Program-made: the position numbers and the translations under genes
Part shown: positions 7,534 to 17,135 of the stretch, piece after piece
How positions within the stretch are numbered: the first letter of the stretch is position 1
Layout: each line of letters opens with the position of its first letter
Origin: Vibrio sp. 99-8-1
GTDB taxonomy: Bacteria > Pseudomonadota > Gammaproteobacteria > Enterobacterales > Vibrionaceae
Length of the DNA stretch: 43,374 nucleotides
Reading direction: 5' to 3'
NCBI RefSeq assembly: GCF_013114595.1
Contig: NZ_VTXE01000040.1
Span: 1 to 43,374 of the forward strand
Notes under the pieces: model-generated
The model's database searches: none
What the model saw: the letters and a program-made list of their open reading frames with translations, nothing else
What the model was told of the DNA's origin: nothing

Positions 7534-8670
7534 TTATGATAGGTTGTATTCCATTAACTCTTCACTAAGAAGCTGCTGCGTAGTGCAGATTGGTGAGAAA
7601 AAACGCGCTAATAGTTGAGGCGAAACGCTAGACACGTCGTTATGAAGCCACTTAGGATCATGACTTTTATCAATGACCAAGCTACGTACACCTTCTCTAA
7701 AATCCCCTTCCATTCCACAGCGCAGTGTCAAACCGTGTTCTAGCCTAAAACACTCATCGAGCGGTAAGTTTTGATACTGGGTGAGCTGTTGATAGCTAAT
7801 TTGCATAGATAGTGGGCTGCCGTACTCTAACGCGCTTTGCGCACTACGGAACCACTTGTTATCAATATCAGCAGCACTAATATTGGCGATGATTGAAGAG
7901 AGATCTTCCGCCTCACATAACTGGCGAATTTGCTCTGCAAAAGCCATCATTTTTTCCCCTTGAGGATTAGGGCAATCAAGTTTAGCCAGTAATTGCCCTA
8001 TCTTGGCATTCTTATCGCTCTCTTTATGCCAATGTACACAAGCTAACTGCTCAATGAACATCGCTTTGTCATTTGCATCTACCACCCAATGACATAAGCC
8101 AACGGCTTTCATATCTTCAGCACTAATTTGTGCGGAAGTAAGAGAAAGAAATAGCGCATAAGGCTTTTCAATACGGTTAAGAAAATAGGTCGCTCCCACA
8201 TCGGGATATAATCCAATTTTCACTTCTGGCATCGCAAATCGAGTGTTATTCGCAGCCACTCTCTGGCTCGCTCCCATAAACAGCCCAACGCCGCCCCCCA
8301 TTAAATAACCATGTCCCCATGCGATAACTGGCTTTGAATAGGTATGGATCAAATAGTCACAGCGATATTCCAGTGAAAAAAAGCTATCCATCGCCTCCGT
8401 CGCGGTTGCAGGATCCTGCTCTCTGTTCTCCAGCAAACGATAGATGGCCTGTATATCTCCTCCGGCACAGAAGGCTTTGTCACCCCTTGCGTGCAACAGA
8501 ACAGCGACGATACTGTCGTCCGCCTGCCACTGTAAAAGTTGCTGATATAGTTGCTCTATCATGGTGTAAGTCAGAGCGTTTAGCGCATTGGGATTGTCTA
8601 ATTCAGCCACGCCGATTTGTGAACCATCAGTACACTCGATAACCGATAAATTAACTCTAGCCTGCATCAT
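7534..8670 (-). CDS. 3-hydroxyisobutyryl-CoA hydrolase
   Basis: A 378-aa crotonase-superfamily protein, longer than hydratases (~260 aa) and typical of the HIBCH group. Motifs are AFCAGGD (66-72), the oxyanion-hole region GHGYLMGGGVGL (119-130) and PEVKIGLYPDVGA (148-160), the last characteristic of the hydrolase. It frees 3-hydroxyisobutyrate from CoA in valine degradation and limits build-up of reactive methacrylyl-CoA. It lies six bp after the hydratase gene. Of the two consecutive ATGs (8670, 8667) the second has better spacing from AAGGG. Confidence 0.92.
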   Translation of the reverse strand: MMQARVNLSVIECTDGSQIGVAELDNPNALNALTYTMIEQLYQQLLQWQADDSIVAVLLHARGDKAFCAGGDIQAIYRLLENREQDPATATEAMDSFFSLEYRCDYLIHTYSKPVIAWGHGYLMGGGVGLFMGASQRVAANNTRFAMPEVKIGLYPDVGATYFLNRIEKPYALFLSLTSAQISAEDMKAVGLCHWVVDANDKAMFIEQLACVHWHKESDKNAKIGQLLAKLDCPNPQGEKMMAFAEQIRQLCEAEDLSSIIANISAADIDNKWFRSAQSALEYGSPLSMQISYQQLTQYQNLPLDECFRLEHGLTLRCGMEGDFREGVRSLVIDKSHDPKWLHNDVSSVSPQLLARFFSPICTTQQLLSEELMEYNLS

Positions 8671-8676
8671 ATTCCC

Positions 8677-9453
8677 TTACTTTGAGTGCCAGTTGGGTTT
8701 ACGTTTCTGTAAAAAAGCAGCCACACCTTCCGTCTGGTTGTCGCTGTTGATTAGCTTCATAAACAGTTCACGTTCCAGTACGAGACCAGAGAGTTGGCTA
8801 TTACCACGACCATGCTGTATTAGCGACTTACAAGCCCTAACCGAATCCGGTGACTGTCCCGACACTTTACTGGCCAATGTCATTGCGGATTGAAACGCCT
8901 CTCCAGTCGCCACCACTTCTTCAACCAATCCTATTTGCTTTGCTTGATCTGCCGTGACTCTTTCGCTGCACAAAATCATTCGTTTTGCCCAACCTTCTCC
9001 CACTAACGAGGTTAAGTTTTGCGTGCCTCCGGCACAAGGCAATAACCCGACCGATGCTTCGGGTAATCCCATCTGCACCTGCTGCTCAGCAATACGGATA
9101 TCACAGGCCAGCGCCACCTCTAAACCTCCCCCCATGGCATAACCATTAATGGCAGCAATGGAGACCCCTTTAAAGGCGGATAATGCTTCAAAGGCCTGAC
9201 CAAACGCATTAGCCATGTCCAACGCTTCCCCTCTGTCGCCGCTAGAAAAGGTGTTCAAATCTGCGCCGGCAGAAAAGAACTTTTTTCCCTCACCGGTAAG
9301 CACAAGCGCATAAATATCACTGTCGTTATTGAGCTTTATGATCAACTGCTGTAACTGGCGTAGCGACTCTAATGTCCACGTATTGGCCGGCGGGTTATCC
9401 ATAACCAGCTGCGCAATATGTCCTTGTTTTTCTAACTTAATTTGTGCTGTCAT
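8677..9453 (-). CDS. Enoyl-CoA hydratase (valine/isoleucine branch)
   Basis: A 258-aa crotonase: SAGADL (61-66), NGYAMGGGLE (103-112) and PEASVGLLP (131-139). Both catalytic glutamates of hydratases are present, E112 and E132, so it should hydrate enoyl-CoAs such as methacrylyl-CoA and tiglyl-CoA. It sits in the operon between the acyl-CoA dehydrogenase (37 bp away) and the HIBYL-CoA hydrolase. I chose ATG 9453, with AAGGA about ten bases upstream, over an in-frame TTG at 9474. Confidence 0.92.
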   Translation of the reverse strand: MTAQIKLEKQGHIAQLVMDNPPANTWTLESLRQLQQLIIKLNNDSDIYALVLTGEGKKFFSAGADLNTFSSGDRGEALDMANAFGQAFEALSAFKGVSIAAINGYAMGGGLEVALACDIRIAEQQVQMGLPEASVGLLPCAGGTQNLTSLVGEGWAKRMILCSERVTADQAKQIGLVEEVVATGEAFQSAMTLASKVSGQSPDSVRACKSLIQHGRGNSQLSGLVLERELFMKLINSDNQTEGVAAFLQKRKPNWHSK

Positions 9454-9490
9454 GATAGTGTTTTCCTTAATCAATCATTACAAGGTCAGG

Positions 9491-10645
9491 CTAAAGCAGC
9501 TCGACACCTTCACTCAGTAATCGTCGCGATATGATCAGACGCATTATCTCATTTGTCCCTTCAAGAATTTGATGAACGCGGACATCTCGAAAATGACGCT
9601 CCACTGGGTACTCTTTGATGTAGCCGTAACCACCGTGTATTTGTATTGCCTGATCGCAAATTTGGAAACCGACGTCGGTAGCAAATCGCTTCGCCATTGC
9701 ACAATAAGCGCTTTTTTCAGGGTGTTGATTGTCCAGCTTGCTGGCAGCTAAGCGCACCATCTGTCTTGCCGCCACTAACTCTGTGGCCATATCCGCTAAC
9801 TTAAACTGCAACGCCTGAAAATGAGACAATGTTCGGCCAAATTGCTTCCGTTCAGTCATGTACTGCTTAGCTTCATTTAATGCTTGTTGAGCGGTTCCGA
9901 TTGAACAGGTAGCAATATTAATTCGGCCGCCATCAAGCCCTAACATGGCGAACTTAAATCCTTCACCTTCCTCGCCAAGCAGGTATTTAGCGGGAATGCG
10001 CACATCTTCGAAATTGATCATACGAGTAGGTTGAGCATTCCAACCCATTTTTGACTCTTTCTTACCGTAACTAATGCCATCACTGTCTGCCGGCACCACA
10101 AAAGCAGAAACCCCCGTTGCGCCTTCTCCCCCAGTGCGAGCCATAACAACAAGAACATCGGTATCACCGGCACCTGAAATAAACACCTTGGCACCATTTA
10201 ACCGATAGTGCTCCCCTTCTAACACAGCGCTTGTTGTTAATGAGGCGGCGTCTGAGCCGGCATTCGGTTCCGTTAAGCAGTATGACGCTAACGTCTCACC
10301 GCTAACTAGTTGAGGACAGAACTGTTCAGCCACTTCCGGCTTAGCAAAACTGGCAATCATCCAAGTGGCCATATTGTGAATCGTCATAAACGCTGTTGTC
10401 GCGGTACACCCCATCGACAGCTGCTCAAATATAATGGCAGCATCAAGACGCGACAGACCGAGTCCACCATGTTCTGGCGGTGTATAGATACTGAGAAATC
10501 CAAGCTCACCCGCTTGCTTTAACACCTCTTTGGGAAAGATAGCTTTCTCATCCCACTCAGCCGCGTAAGGCAGCAGCGCCAGATCAGAAAACTGTTTCGC
10601 CGCATCAGCAAAAGCTTGCTGATCTTCATTCAATTCAAAATCCAT
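9491..10645 (-). CDS. Acyl-CoA dehydrogenase, probable isobutyryl/2-methylbutyryl-CoA type
   Basis: A 384-aa FAD acyl-CoA dehydrogenase: TEPNAGSDA (125-133), RKQFG (266-270), HGGYGY (337-342) and LEGTNEIMR, where E362 is the catalytic base in the position used by short-chain, isobutyryl- and 2-methylbutyryl-CoA dehydrogenases. This differs from the isovaleryl-CoA dehydrogenase encoded at 14131, whose base lies in another helix. It feeds electrons to ETF (etfBA at 31.9 kb). The start MDFELN at 10645 is preceded by GGGA; an in-frame TTG lies seven codons upstream. Confidence 0.9.
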   Translation of the reverse strand: MDFELNEDQQAFADAAKQFSDLALLPYAAEWDEKAIFPKEVLKQAGELGFLSIYTPPEHGGLGLSRLDAAIIFEQLSMGCTATTAFMTIHNMATWMIASFAKPEVAEQFCPQLVSGETLASYCLTEPNAGSDAASLTTSAVLEGEHYRLNGAKVFISGAGDTDVLVVMARTGGEGATGVSAFVVPADSDGISYGKKESKMGWNAQPTRMINFEDVRIPAKYLLGEEGEGFKFAMLGLDGGRINIATCSIGTAQQALNEAKQYMTERKQFGRTLSHFQALQFKLADMATELVAARQMVRLAASKLDNQHPEKSAYCAMAKRFATDVGFQICDQAIQIHGGYGYIKEYPVERHFRDVRVHQILEGTNEIMRLIISRRLLSEGVELL

Positions 10646-10757
10646 TTTGCATCCCAACCATTTCAATCATTGTTACTAGGCAAAAGTCACCCTATCACTG
10701 GGCGTCTCTTTTGCCTCGCCTATCACTATCACAAGCTTACCTGTGGTTAACTTAATG

Positions 10758-12251
10758 CTACTTGAGCTGAATAGTCATATTAGGACCAGAAGGAATATCA
10801 TCTTCAAACCAACGAGCGGTAACGGTCTTAGTTTCAGTAAAGAATCTCACTGCCTGTTTACCGTATGCATGAAGATCACCATGGAAGCTTCCTTTCCAAC
10901 CCGTAAAAGAGAAGAAAGGCAGAGGAACAGGAATTGGTACATTAATACCCACATTGCCCACTTCAATATGATGTTGATATTTTCTCGCCGCTGCACCACT
11001 AGCTGTAAAGATAGAAGTACCGTTACCGAATGGGCTGCTATTAATCAGCTCGATAGCCTCTTCTAAAGAGTCCACTTCCATAGTGAGTAGCACTGGACCA
11101 AAAATCTCTTGTTTATAGATAGACATCTCTGTAGTGACATTGCTAAACAGAGTAGGTCCAACCCAGTTGCCTTCCGGATAACCTTTCACTTGGCAATCAG
11201 AGCCATCAAGTAGACAGTCAGCGCCAGACTCTTTACCTTCATTAATCAGTTTAACCACCCGCTGTTTTGCTAACGGACTGATCAAAGGACCATAGCCGGC
11301 TTGTTCATCGTCCCATGCCCCCGGGTGAATCTTAGCTAACTCCTCTTTTAGTTCGCCGATCCACTCTTTACTGTCGCCAACAAAAACCGCAACCGAAATC
11401 GCCATACAGCGTTGACCCGCTGCACCTACGGAAGCACCAACCAAGTTATTGATGACTTGCTGCTTGTTAGCATCAGGCATAACAACCATATGGTTCTTTG
11501 CACCAGTGAAGGATTGAACACGCTTGAGATTATCAGTGCCCGTTTTATAGATATACTTACCAACCGGTGCTGAACCAACAAAGGATACGGCACGAATTAC
11601 CGGATCACTTAATAGACGGTCCACTTGCGATTTTTGCCCATGGACAACTTGCAACACTCCCTTTGGCGCGCCTGCTTGCTCAAATAGCGCCGCCAGTTTC
11701 ATCGCAGTTAGCGGTACTTGTTCGGAAGGCTTAAGCACATAGGTATTGCCACACGCAACCGCCATAGGAAACATCCATAATGGGATCATGGCCGGAAAGT
11801 TAAACGGCGTGATGCCTGCGCACACACCAAGAGGCTGAGTGTAAGAGTAGCCATCAATATTGGTGGCGACATTTTCCACCGTCTCACCCATCATCGCGCT
11901 AGAGATGTTTGCCGCCTGTTCAACCACTTCTATGCCTCGCCACACATCCCCTTTCGCATCGGCAAATGTTTTACCCGTTTCGCTAGAAAGCAGAGTCGCA
12001 ATCTCATCATGTTGTTCTTTTAGCAAATGTTGATAACGAAGCATTAACCTTGCACGTTCAGGAGCAGAAACCTCTTTCCATTTTTTAAACGTTTCTGCCG
12101 CATGGGTAATTGCTGCGTTCATTTCAAGCTCTGTTGCACATGGCACCTGTGCAATCACCTCATTTGTCGCTGGATTGGTGACATCTAACCATTCGCTAGA
12201 ATCTGAATCGGCAAACTCTCCACCAATATATTGTTTAACTCTCTGTGTCAT
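10758..12251 (-). CDS. mmsA: CoA-acylating methylmalonate-semialdehyde dehydrogenase
   Basis: A 497-aa aldehyde dehydrogenase: ITPFNFPAMIPLWMFP (147-162) and nucleophile C282 in GAAGQRCMA. The general-base position is Asn254 in GAKNHMVVMPDA instead of the usual Glu, the known hallmark of the CoA-dependent MMSDH subfamily. It converts methylmalonate semialdehyde to propionyl-CoA, ending valine degradation. It is second in the operon, 59 bp after the thiolase gene; 112 bp separate it from the acyl-CoA dehydrogenase. Length is normal. Confidence 0.96.
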   Translation of the reverse strand: MTQRVKQYIGGEFADSDSSEWLDVTNPATNEVIAQVPCATELEMNAAITHAAETFKKWKEVSAPERARLMLRYQHLLKEQHDEIATLLSSETGKTFADAKGDVWRGIEVVEQAANISSAMMGETVENVATNIDGYSYTQPLGVCAGITPFNFPAMIPLWMFPMAVACGNTYVLKPSEQVPLTAMKLAALFEQAGAPKGVLQVVHGQKSQVDRLLSDPVIRAVSFVGSAPVGKYIYKTGTDNLKRVQSFTGAKNHMVVMPDANKQQVINNLVGASVGAAGQRCMAISVAVFVGDSKEWIGELKEELAKIHPGAWDDEQAGYGPLISPLAKQRVVKLINEGKESGADCLLDGSDCQVKGYPEGNWVGPTLFSNVTTEMSIYKQEIFGPVLLTMEVDSLEEAIELINSSPFGNGTSIFTASGAAARKYQHHIEVGNVGINVPIPVPLPFFSFTGWKGSFHGDLHAYGKQAVRFFTETKTVTARWFEDDIPSGPNMTIQLK

Positions 12252-12310
12252 GATGACTTCCTTGTGTGCAGTTATTAATCAAGATATATAAATCATTTCT
12301 GTTGTCGCCA

Positions 12311-13489
12311 TTAAGCAATCTCTATTGCTATTGCTGTTGCTTCACCACCACCAATACAGAGTGAAGCAACTCCTCGTTTTCCACCGGTTTGTCTTAGTGC
12401 GTGAATAAGCGTAACCAGAATACGGTTGCCGCTGGCACCGATAGGATGACCCAGTGCGCATGCACCACCACGAGGGTTAACTTTGTTCTCATCTAAATCC
12501 AACGCTTTAATGGCGTGTTGAGTAACCACCGCAAACGCTTCATTGATTTCCCATAGATCCACATCCGACTTTTTCCAACCGGTCTTTTGCAGCAACTGCT
12601 CAATGGCATAGACAGGAGCAATAGTAAATTCTTCTGGTTTTCTCGCATGAGTTGCGTGTGCAACGACCTTTGCTAGAGGCGTTAATTTTTCCTCTGTCGC
12701 AAACTCGCTATCCAGTAATAGCAGAACCGAAGCACCATCAGATATCGAGCTTGAGTTTGCTGCCGTCACGCCACCATCTTTGGCAAAAGCCGCCCGCAAC
12801 GTGGGGATTTTATTGACGTCGAGTTTATTCGGCTGCTCATCATCTGAGACTATCTGTTCATCGCGTCTTGACTTAACCGTCACTGGGACGATTTCATCAG
12901 CAAATAATTTATCGCCAATTGCATTTTGCGCTCTTGTGACTGACTGTTGTGCCCATTTATCCATGCTTTCACGGCTAAATTCATAACGTTGTGCCGTCTG
13001 TTCGGCGTAGACACCCATCAACTCTCCTTGATAAGCGTCCTGTAAACCGTCGTAAAACATATGGTCAAAGACCTGTTGATGACCGAGACGATAACCGTCT
13101 CTCGCCTTACTGAGCAGATAAGGCGATGCGGACATATTTTCCATACCACCCGCCACCACAGCTTTTGCGCTACCCGATTTAATAAGGTCACACGCCAACA
13201 TCACAGTTTTCATTCCAGAGCCACACACCTTATTAAGAGTTGTCGCGCCAACAGACTGAGGTAAGCCCGCACCAAGTGCCGCTTGTCTTGCTGGTGCCTG
13301 TCCTACTGCTGCAGTCAACACACACCCCATAAGTACTTCGTCTACTTTGTTTTTGTCGAGTTGGCTTGCTTCTAGCGCTGCTTCTATCGCTTTTGCTCCT
13401 AAAGCGGTTGCCTCTGTAGTTGCTAACGCCCCTTGGAAAGCGCCTATTGGCGTACGTTTAGCGGCAACAACCCAAATTTCATTACTCAT
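12311..13489 (-). CDS. Acetyl-CoA C-acyltransferase (thiolase)
   Basis: A 392-aa thiolase with nucleophile C89 in KVCGSGMK, NEAFA (316-320), H348 in GHPIGASG and C378 in SLCIGGGEA, so all catalytic residues are present. As first gene of this operon it probably cleaves 2-methylacetoacetyl-CoA to acetyl-CoA and propionyl-CoA (isoleucine) and may also act on acetoacetyl-CoA from the leucine pathway. ATG 13489 was chosen (AAAGG eight bases upstream) because the longer reading frame to 13534 would run through the promoter and both LiuR-like sites. Confidence 0.93.
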   Translation of the reverse strand: MSNEIWVVAAKRTPIGAFQGALATTEATALGAKAIEAALEASQLDKNKVDEVLMGCVLTAAVGQAPARQAALGAGLPQSVGATTLNKVCGSGMKTVMLACDLIKSGSAKAVVAGGMENMSASPYLLSKARDGYRLGHQQVFDHMFYDGLQDAYQGELMGVYAEQTAQRYEFSRESMDKWAQQSVTRAQNAIGDKLFADEIVPVTVKSRRDEQIVSDDEQPNKLDVNKIPTLRAAFAKDGGVTAANSSSISDGASVLLLLDSEFATEEKLTPLAKVVAHATHARKPEEFTIAPVYAIEQLLQKTGWKKSDVDLWEINEAFAVVTQHAIKALDLDENKVNPRGGACALGHPIGASGNRILVTLIHALRQTGGKRGVASLCIGGGEATAIAIEIA

Positions 13490-13504
13490 TTTATTAACCT
13501 TTCG

Positions 13505-13549
13505 TTGACGTTTGCGTAATAAATATACTAACATTTACGTAAACGTCAA
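13505..13549 (-). promoter_or_regulatory. Promoter of the valine/isoleucine operon with two LiuR-like operators
   Basis: Reading minus, TTGACG (13549-13544) and TATATT (13527-13522) form a good promoter with 16-bp spacing. TTTACGTAAACGTCAA (13534-13549) overlaps the -35 and its mirror TTGACGTTTGCGTAA (13505-13519) covers the predicted start site. Both resemble the 16-bp palindromes upstream of the ABC operon and etf genes. LiuR is encoded divergently 150 bp away. Confidence 0.8.
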
Positions 13550-13634
13550 GTTAAAGACTATTTGTTGTTATGTTAATTACTGCGTTTTTTACGAAACATA
13601 TGTGAATTCAAGGATAAACAAGCATTACAATTCA

Positions 13635-13663
13635 TTTACTTTAACGTTAACGAGTTATATATT
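13635..13663 (+). promoter_or_regulatory. Putative liuRABCDE promoter with LiuR-like site
   Basis: TTTACT (13635-13640) and TATATT (13658-13663) are 17 bp apart. TTTAACGTTAACGAG (13639-13653), a weaker version of the LiuR-like palindrome, lies in the spacer, where MerR-family operators usually sit. It would make liuR autoregulated. Confidence 0.55.
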
Positions 13664-13699
13664 CGTATGTAAGTTATACGAAAGTCGAAAGGTTAAGTA

Positions 13700-14086
13700 A
13701 TGAATACATACAAAATCAGCGAACTTGCTAAAGAGTTTGACATTACAACCCGAAGTATCCGCTTTTATGAGGATTTGGGGCTGATTGCGCCTAAGCGCAA
13801 AGGGAACACCCGTATCTACGATGGTCGAGATCGAATTAGGCTAAAACTGATTCTAAGAGGTAAACGCTTAGGTTTCTCTCTCGCAGATATAAAAGAGCTA
13901 TTTGAGCTCTACGATACTGATCAAAGTACAAGTCAATTGCGCTACATGATTCAGTTGATTGAAGATAAAAAAGCCACATTGCAGCAGCAGAGCGATGACA
14001 TCAAGGCGGTAATGATGGAACTCAACGCGGCGAAGTCGCGATGTGAAAATACACTGAAAAATCTGGACGACGATATCGCCACCTGA
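13700..14086 (+). CDS. liuR: MerR-family regulator LiuR
   Basis: A 128-aa MerR-type protein: N-terminal winged helix (YKISELAKEFDITTRSIRFYEDLGLIAP, given as residues 4-31), wing RKGNTRIYDGRDRIRLKLI, and a C-terminal coiled coil (about 80-125). LiuR regulators control branched-chain amino acid and fatty acid catabolism in many Proteobacteria and recognise TTnACGTnnACGTnAA-like palindromes, several of which occur in this window. It is first gene of the liu operon, 44 bp before liuA. AAAGG precedes the ATG. Confidence 0.93.
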   Translation: MNTYKISELAKEFDITTRSIRFYEDLGLIAPKRKGNTRIYDGRDRIRLKLILRGKRLGFSLADIKELFELYDTDQSTSQLRYMIQLIEDKKATLQQQSDDIKAVMMELNAAKSRCENTLKNLDDDIAT

Positions 14087-14130
14087 CAACTTTAACAAGA
14101 TGTAGGTGGTTCCATATATAAGGACATAAA

Positions 14131-15300
14131 ATGAAATCTACCTACTCTTCGTTAAACTTCGGTTACGACGAAACCATTGAAATGCTCCGTGAGCAGATAA
14201 ACCATTTTGCTGCAACGGAGATCGCTCCCCTTGCTCAGTCTATCGATCAATCCAATGAGTTCCCCAACCATCTATGGAAAAAATTTGGCGATATGGGCCT
14301 ATTAGGCGTCACCATTGACGAAGAGTTTGGTGGGGCAGAAATGGGCTACCTCGCCCACGTCGTAGCCATGGAAGAGATCAGTCGAGCTTCTGCCTCTGTC
14401 GGTCTTAGTTACGGTGCCCACTCTAACCTCTGTGTAAATCAGATCTCTCGCAATGGCACACAGCAACAAAAAGAGAAATACCTACCAAAACTGATCTCCG
14501 GTGAGCATATCGGCGCTCTTGCTATGAGCGAACCTGGAGCGGGCTCTGATGTGGTCTCCATGCAACTCAAAGCGCAACGCAAAGGTGATATTTTCTTGCT
14601 CAACGGCAACAAAATGTGGATTACCAACGGTCCAGATGCCTCAACCTATGTGGTTTACGCCAAAACTGAGCCAGAGCTGAATGCCAAAGGGATCACCGCC
14701 TTTATCGTTGAACGAAACTTCGCTGGATTTTCTCAAGCACAAAAGCTGGATAAATTGGGTATGCGTGGTTCCAACACCTGTGAGTTGGTTTTTCAAGACT
14801 GCGAAGTTCCTGCTGAGAACATCCTCGGCGAAGAAAACGGCGGCGTCAAAGTGTTGATGAGTGGCCTCGATTATGAACGCGCCGTTCTCGCTGGCGGCCC
14901 GCTTGGTATTATGCAGGCGTGTATGGATATCGTTGTGCCCTATATTCACGACAGAAAACAGTTCGGTCAATCCATTGGCCAGTTTCAGTTGGTTCAGGGA
15001 AAAGTCGCCGATATGTATACCCAAATGAACGCCGCAAAAGCGTATGTATATGCCGTTGCTGCCGCTTGCGACAGAGGAGAAACCACCCGTAAAGACGCGG
15101 CTGGTGCCATTCTGTACAGTGCGGAACTCGCCACCAAACTTGCCCTCGATGCTATTCAACTTTTAGGTGGCAATGGCTACATCAACGAGTTCGATACTGG
15201 CCGACTGTTACGGGACGCCAAGCTATACGAAATCGGAGCCGGTACATCTGAAATCCGCAGAATGCTAATTGGCCGCGAACTATTTAACGAAAGCGCCTAA
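14131..15300 (+). CDS. liuA: Isovaleryl-CoA dehydrogenase
   Basis: A 389-aa acyl-CoA dehydrogenase: MSEPGAGSDVVSM (132-144), MWITNGPDA (162-170), RKQFGQ and LLGGNGY. The residue at the usual EGT base position is not Glu (IGAGTSEIRR). Instead E249 in GLDYERAVLAGGPLG occupies the base position specific to isovaleryl-CoA dehydrogenases. It oxidises isovaleryl-CoA to 3-methylcrotonyl-CoA in leucine breakdown and donates electrons to ETF. It lies between liuR and liuB, with 182 bp before liuB. Confidence 0.95.
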   Translation: MKSTYSSLNFGYDETIEMLREQINHFAATEIAPLAQSIDQSNEFPNHLWKKFGDMGLLGVTIDEEFGGAEMGYLAHVVAMEEISRASASVGLSYGAHSNLCVNQISRNGTQQQKEKYLPKLISGEHIGALAMSEPGAGSDVVSMQLKAQRKGDIFLLNGNKMWITNGPDASTYVVYAKTEPELNAKGITAFIVERNFAGFSQAQKLDKLGMRGSNTCELVFQDCEVPAENILGEENGGVKVLMSGLDYERAVLAGGPLGIMQACMDIVVPYIHDRKQFGQSIGQFQLVQGKVADMYTQMNAAKAYVYAVAAACDRGETTRKDAAGAILYSAELATKLALDAIQLLGGNGYINEFDTGRLLRDAKLYEIGAGTSEIRRMLIGRELFNESA

Positions 15301-15482
15301 TTCTCGTTATCCATTTATCTCTGGGGTCTATTGACCCTAATGACCAATTTACATTAATGGCCTTATTTCATTGATTTTTTTAGCTAAGTATTCGAGCTAA
15401 CAATGGATAGAGCATAAATTTGAATATCGTCGTCGCTAGCTGTGAATTCAGTGTCAGCGACGTCAAATGGAGACGACTTATT
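15301..15482 (+). other. liuA-liuB spacer with small hairpin
   Basis: The 182-bp gap is the longest in the liu operon. It contains GGGTC-TATT-GACCC (15324-15337), a 5-bp stem without a U tract, so it is at best a processing or attenuation site. No separate promoter is convincing. Confidence 0.4.
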
Positions 15483-17090
15483 ATGGCTCTGCTAACAAGC
15501 AACATAAACACTCAATCTGAGCAGTACCACAACAACTACCGCTCTATGGCGTCATTAGTTGATCAACTGTTTACCATTACTCATAAAATTGAAGACGGTG
15601 GTGGTGAAGCCGCCCGACAGCATCAACAGAAAAAGGGCAAATTGCCCGTTCGCGAACGCATACTCGCTTTACTCGATCCCGGCTCTTCTTTTTTAGAAGT
15701 CGGTCAATTTGCCGGCTGGGATGTCTACCCTGACTACGTCCCTTGCGCTGGTGTTGTCGCCGGTATCGGTATCGTCGATGGCATTGAGTGTATGATTGTG
15801 GCCAATGACGTCACAGTAAAAGGGGGCAGCTACTACCCTCTTACGGTAAAAAAACACCTAAGAGCACAAGAAATTGCGGAAAACTGCCGCTTACCTTGTA
15901 TATATCTGGTGGACTCTGGTGGGGCAAACCTCCCAAGACAAGATGAAGTATTTCCCGATAAAGACCACTTTGGTCGCATTTTTTACAATCAAGCTCGTAT
16001 GTCCGCCAAAGGTATCGCACAAATAGCGGTGGTTATGGGGCTCTGTACGGCGGGTGGCGCATACGTTCCAGCCATGTGCGATGTATCGATAATCGTAAAA
16101 GATCAAGGAAGCATCTTTCTCGCTGGCCCACCATTAGTTAAGGCTGCTACGGGAGAGGAAGTTTCCGCAGAAGATCTCGGTGGTGCTGATGTGCATTGTC
16201 GCGTATCGGGTGTCGCCGACTATTACGCACAAAGCGATCATCATGCGTTAGAACTTGCTCGACAAGCGTTATCGCAAATCAATCACGTTAAACCCTCACA
16301 ACTGAAAACCAAGCCGGTGCTCCCTCCCCGATTTAACGCTGAAGAGCTATATGGCGTAGTGGGTACAGACTTGAAGAAACCTTATGACGTTAAAGAGGTC
16401 ATCGCTCGGATAGTGGATGACTCTCAATTTGACGAGTTCAAAGCGCTGTTTGGCGACACTCTGGTGTGTGGCTTCGCTCATATTCACGGTTTTCCTATCG
16501 GCATTGTTGCCAACAACGGCATTCTGTTTTCTGAGTCAGCCCAAAAAGGCGCCCATTTTATTGAACTATGTGCGCAACGAAAAATCCCTCTGCTGTTTTT
16601 GCAAAACATTACTGGCTTTATGGTGGGTAAGAAATACGAGTCGGAAGGAATCGCCAAGCATGGTGCCAAGATGGTTACCGCGGTCGCTTGTGCCAATGTA
16701 CCCAAATTTACCATTGTAATTGGTGGTTCATACGGTGCCGGAAATTACGGTATGTGCGGTCGAGCCTACGATCCAACGATGATGTGGATGTGGCCAAATG
16801 CCAGAATCTCAGTAATGGGAGGCGATCAAGCGGCTGGAGTGATGGCTCAAGTGACCCGAGACATTAAGAACCGTAAAGGTGAGTCATGGAGTGAAGAACA
16901 AGAGCAGGAATTTAAACAACCCATCATCGATCAATATCAGACACAAAGTCACGCGTATTACGCCAGCGCAAGACTTTGGGACGACGGTATTATCGACCCG
17001 GCCCAAACACGGGATGTGTTAGGTATTGCCATTTCCGCAGCGCTAAATGCTCCAATTGAAGAGAGCAAATTTGGCATATTCAGAATGTAA
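15483..17090 (+). CDS. liuB: Methylcrotonyl-CoA carboxylase, carboxyltransferase (beta) subunit
   Basis: A 535-aa biotin-dependent carboxyltransferase with tandem crotonase-like halves: KLPVRERI and GGSYYPLT, then LPRQDEVFPDKDHFG (typical of MCC beta rather than propionyl-CoA carboxylase), the oxyanion region GLCTAGGAYVPAM, GFMVGKKYE, GGSYGAGNYGMCGRAYDP and WMWPNARISVMGG. It transfers carboxyl from biotin on LiuD to 3-methylcrotonyl-CoA, giving 3-methylglutaconyl-CoA. ATG 15483 has GGAG ten bases upstream and gives the usual family length; an in-frame TTG at 15420 would add 21 unlikely residues. Confidence 0.96.
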   Translation: MALLTSNINTQSEQYHNNYRSMASLVDQLFTITHKIEDGGGEAARQHQQKKGKLPVRERILALLDPGSSFLEVGQFAGWDVYPDYVPCAGVVAGIGIVDGIECMIVANDVTVKGGSYYPLTVKKHLRAQEIAENCRLPCIYLVDSGGANLPRQDEVFPDKDHFGRIFYNQARMSAKGIAQIAVVMGLCTAGGAYVPAMCDVSIIVKDQGSIFLAGPPLVKAATGEEVSAEDLGGADVHCRVSGVADYYAQSDHHALELARQALSQINHVKPSQLKTKPVLPPRFNAEELYGVVGTDLKKPYDVKEVIARIVDDSQFDEFKALFGDTLVCGFAHIHGFPIGIVANNGILFSESAQKGAHFIELCAQRKIPLLFLQNITGFMVGKKYESEGIAKHGAKMVTAVACANVPKFTIVIGGSYGAGNYGMCGRAYDPTMMWMWPNARISVMGGDQAAGVMAQVTRDIKNRKGESWSEEQEQEFKQPIIDQYQTQSHAYYASARLWDDGIIDPAQTRDVLGIAISAALNAPIEESKFGIFRM

Positions 17091-17135
17091 TTTCATCATT
17101 CACAACGATAAAACGGGATAAACACAGGAAGTGAT

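Noticed and set aside
14641..15159. 172-aa minus-strand frame inside liuA
   Set aside because: Long antisense frame caused by codon bias in liuA; no motifs and no expression signals.
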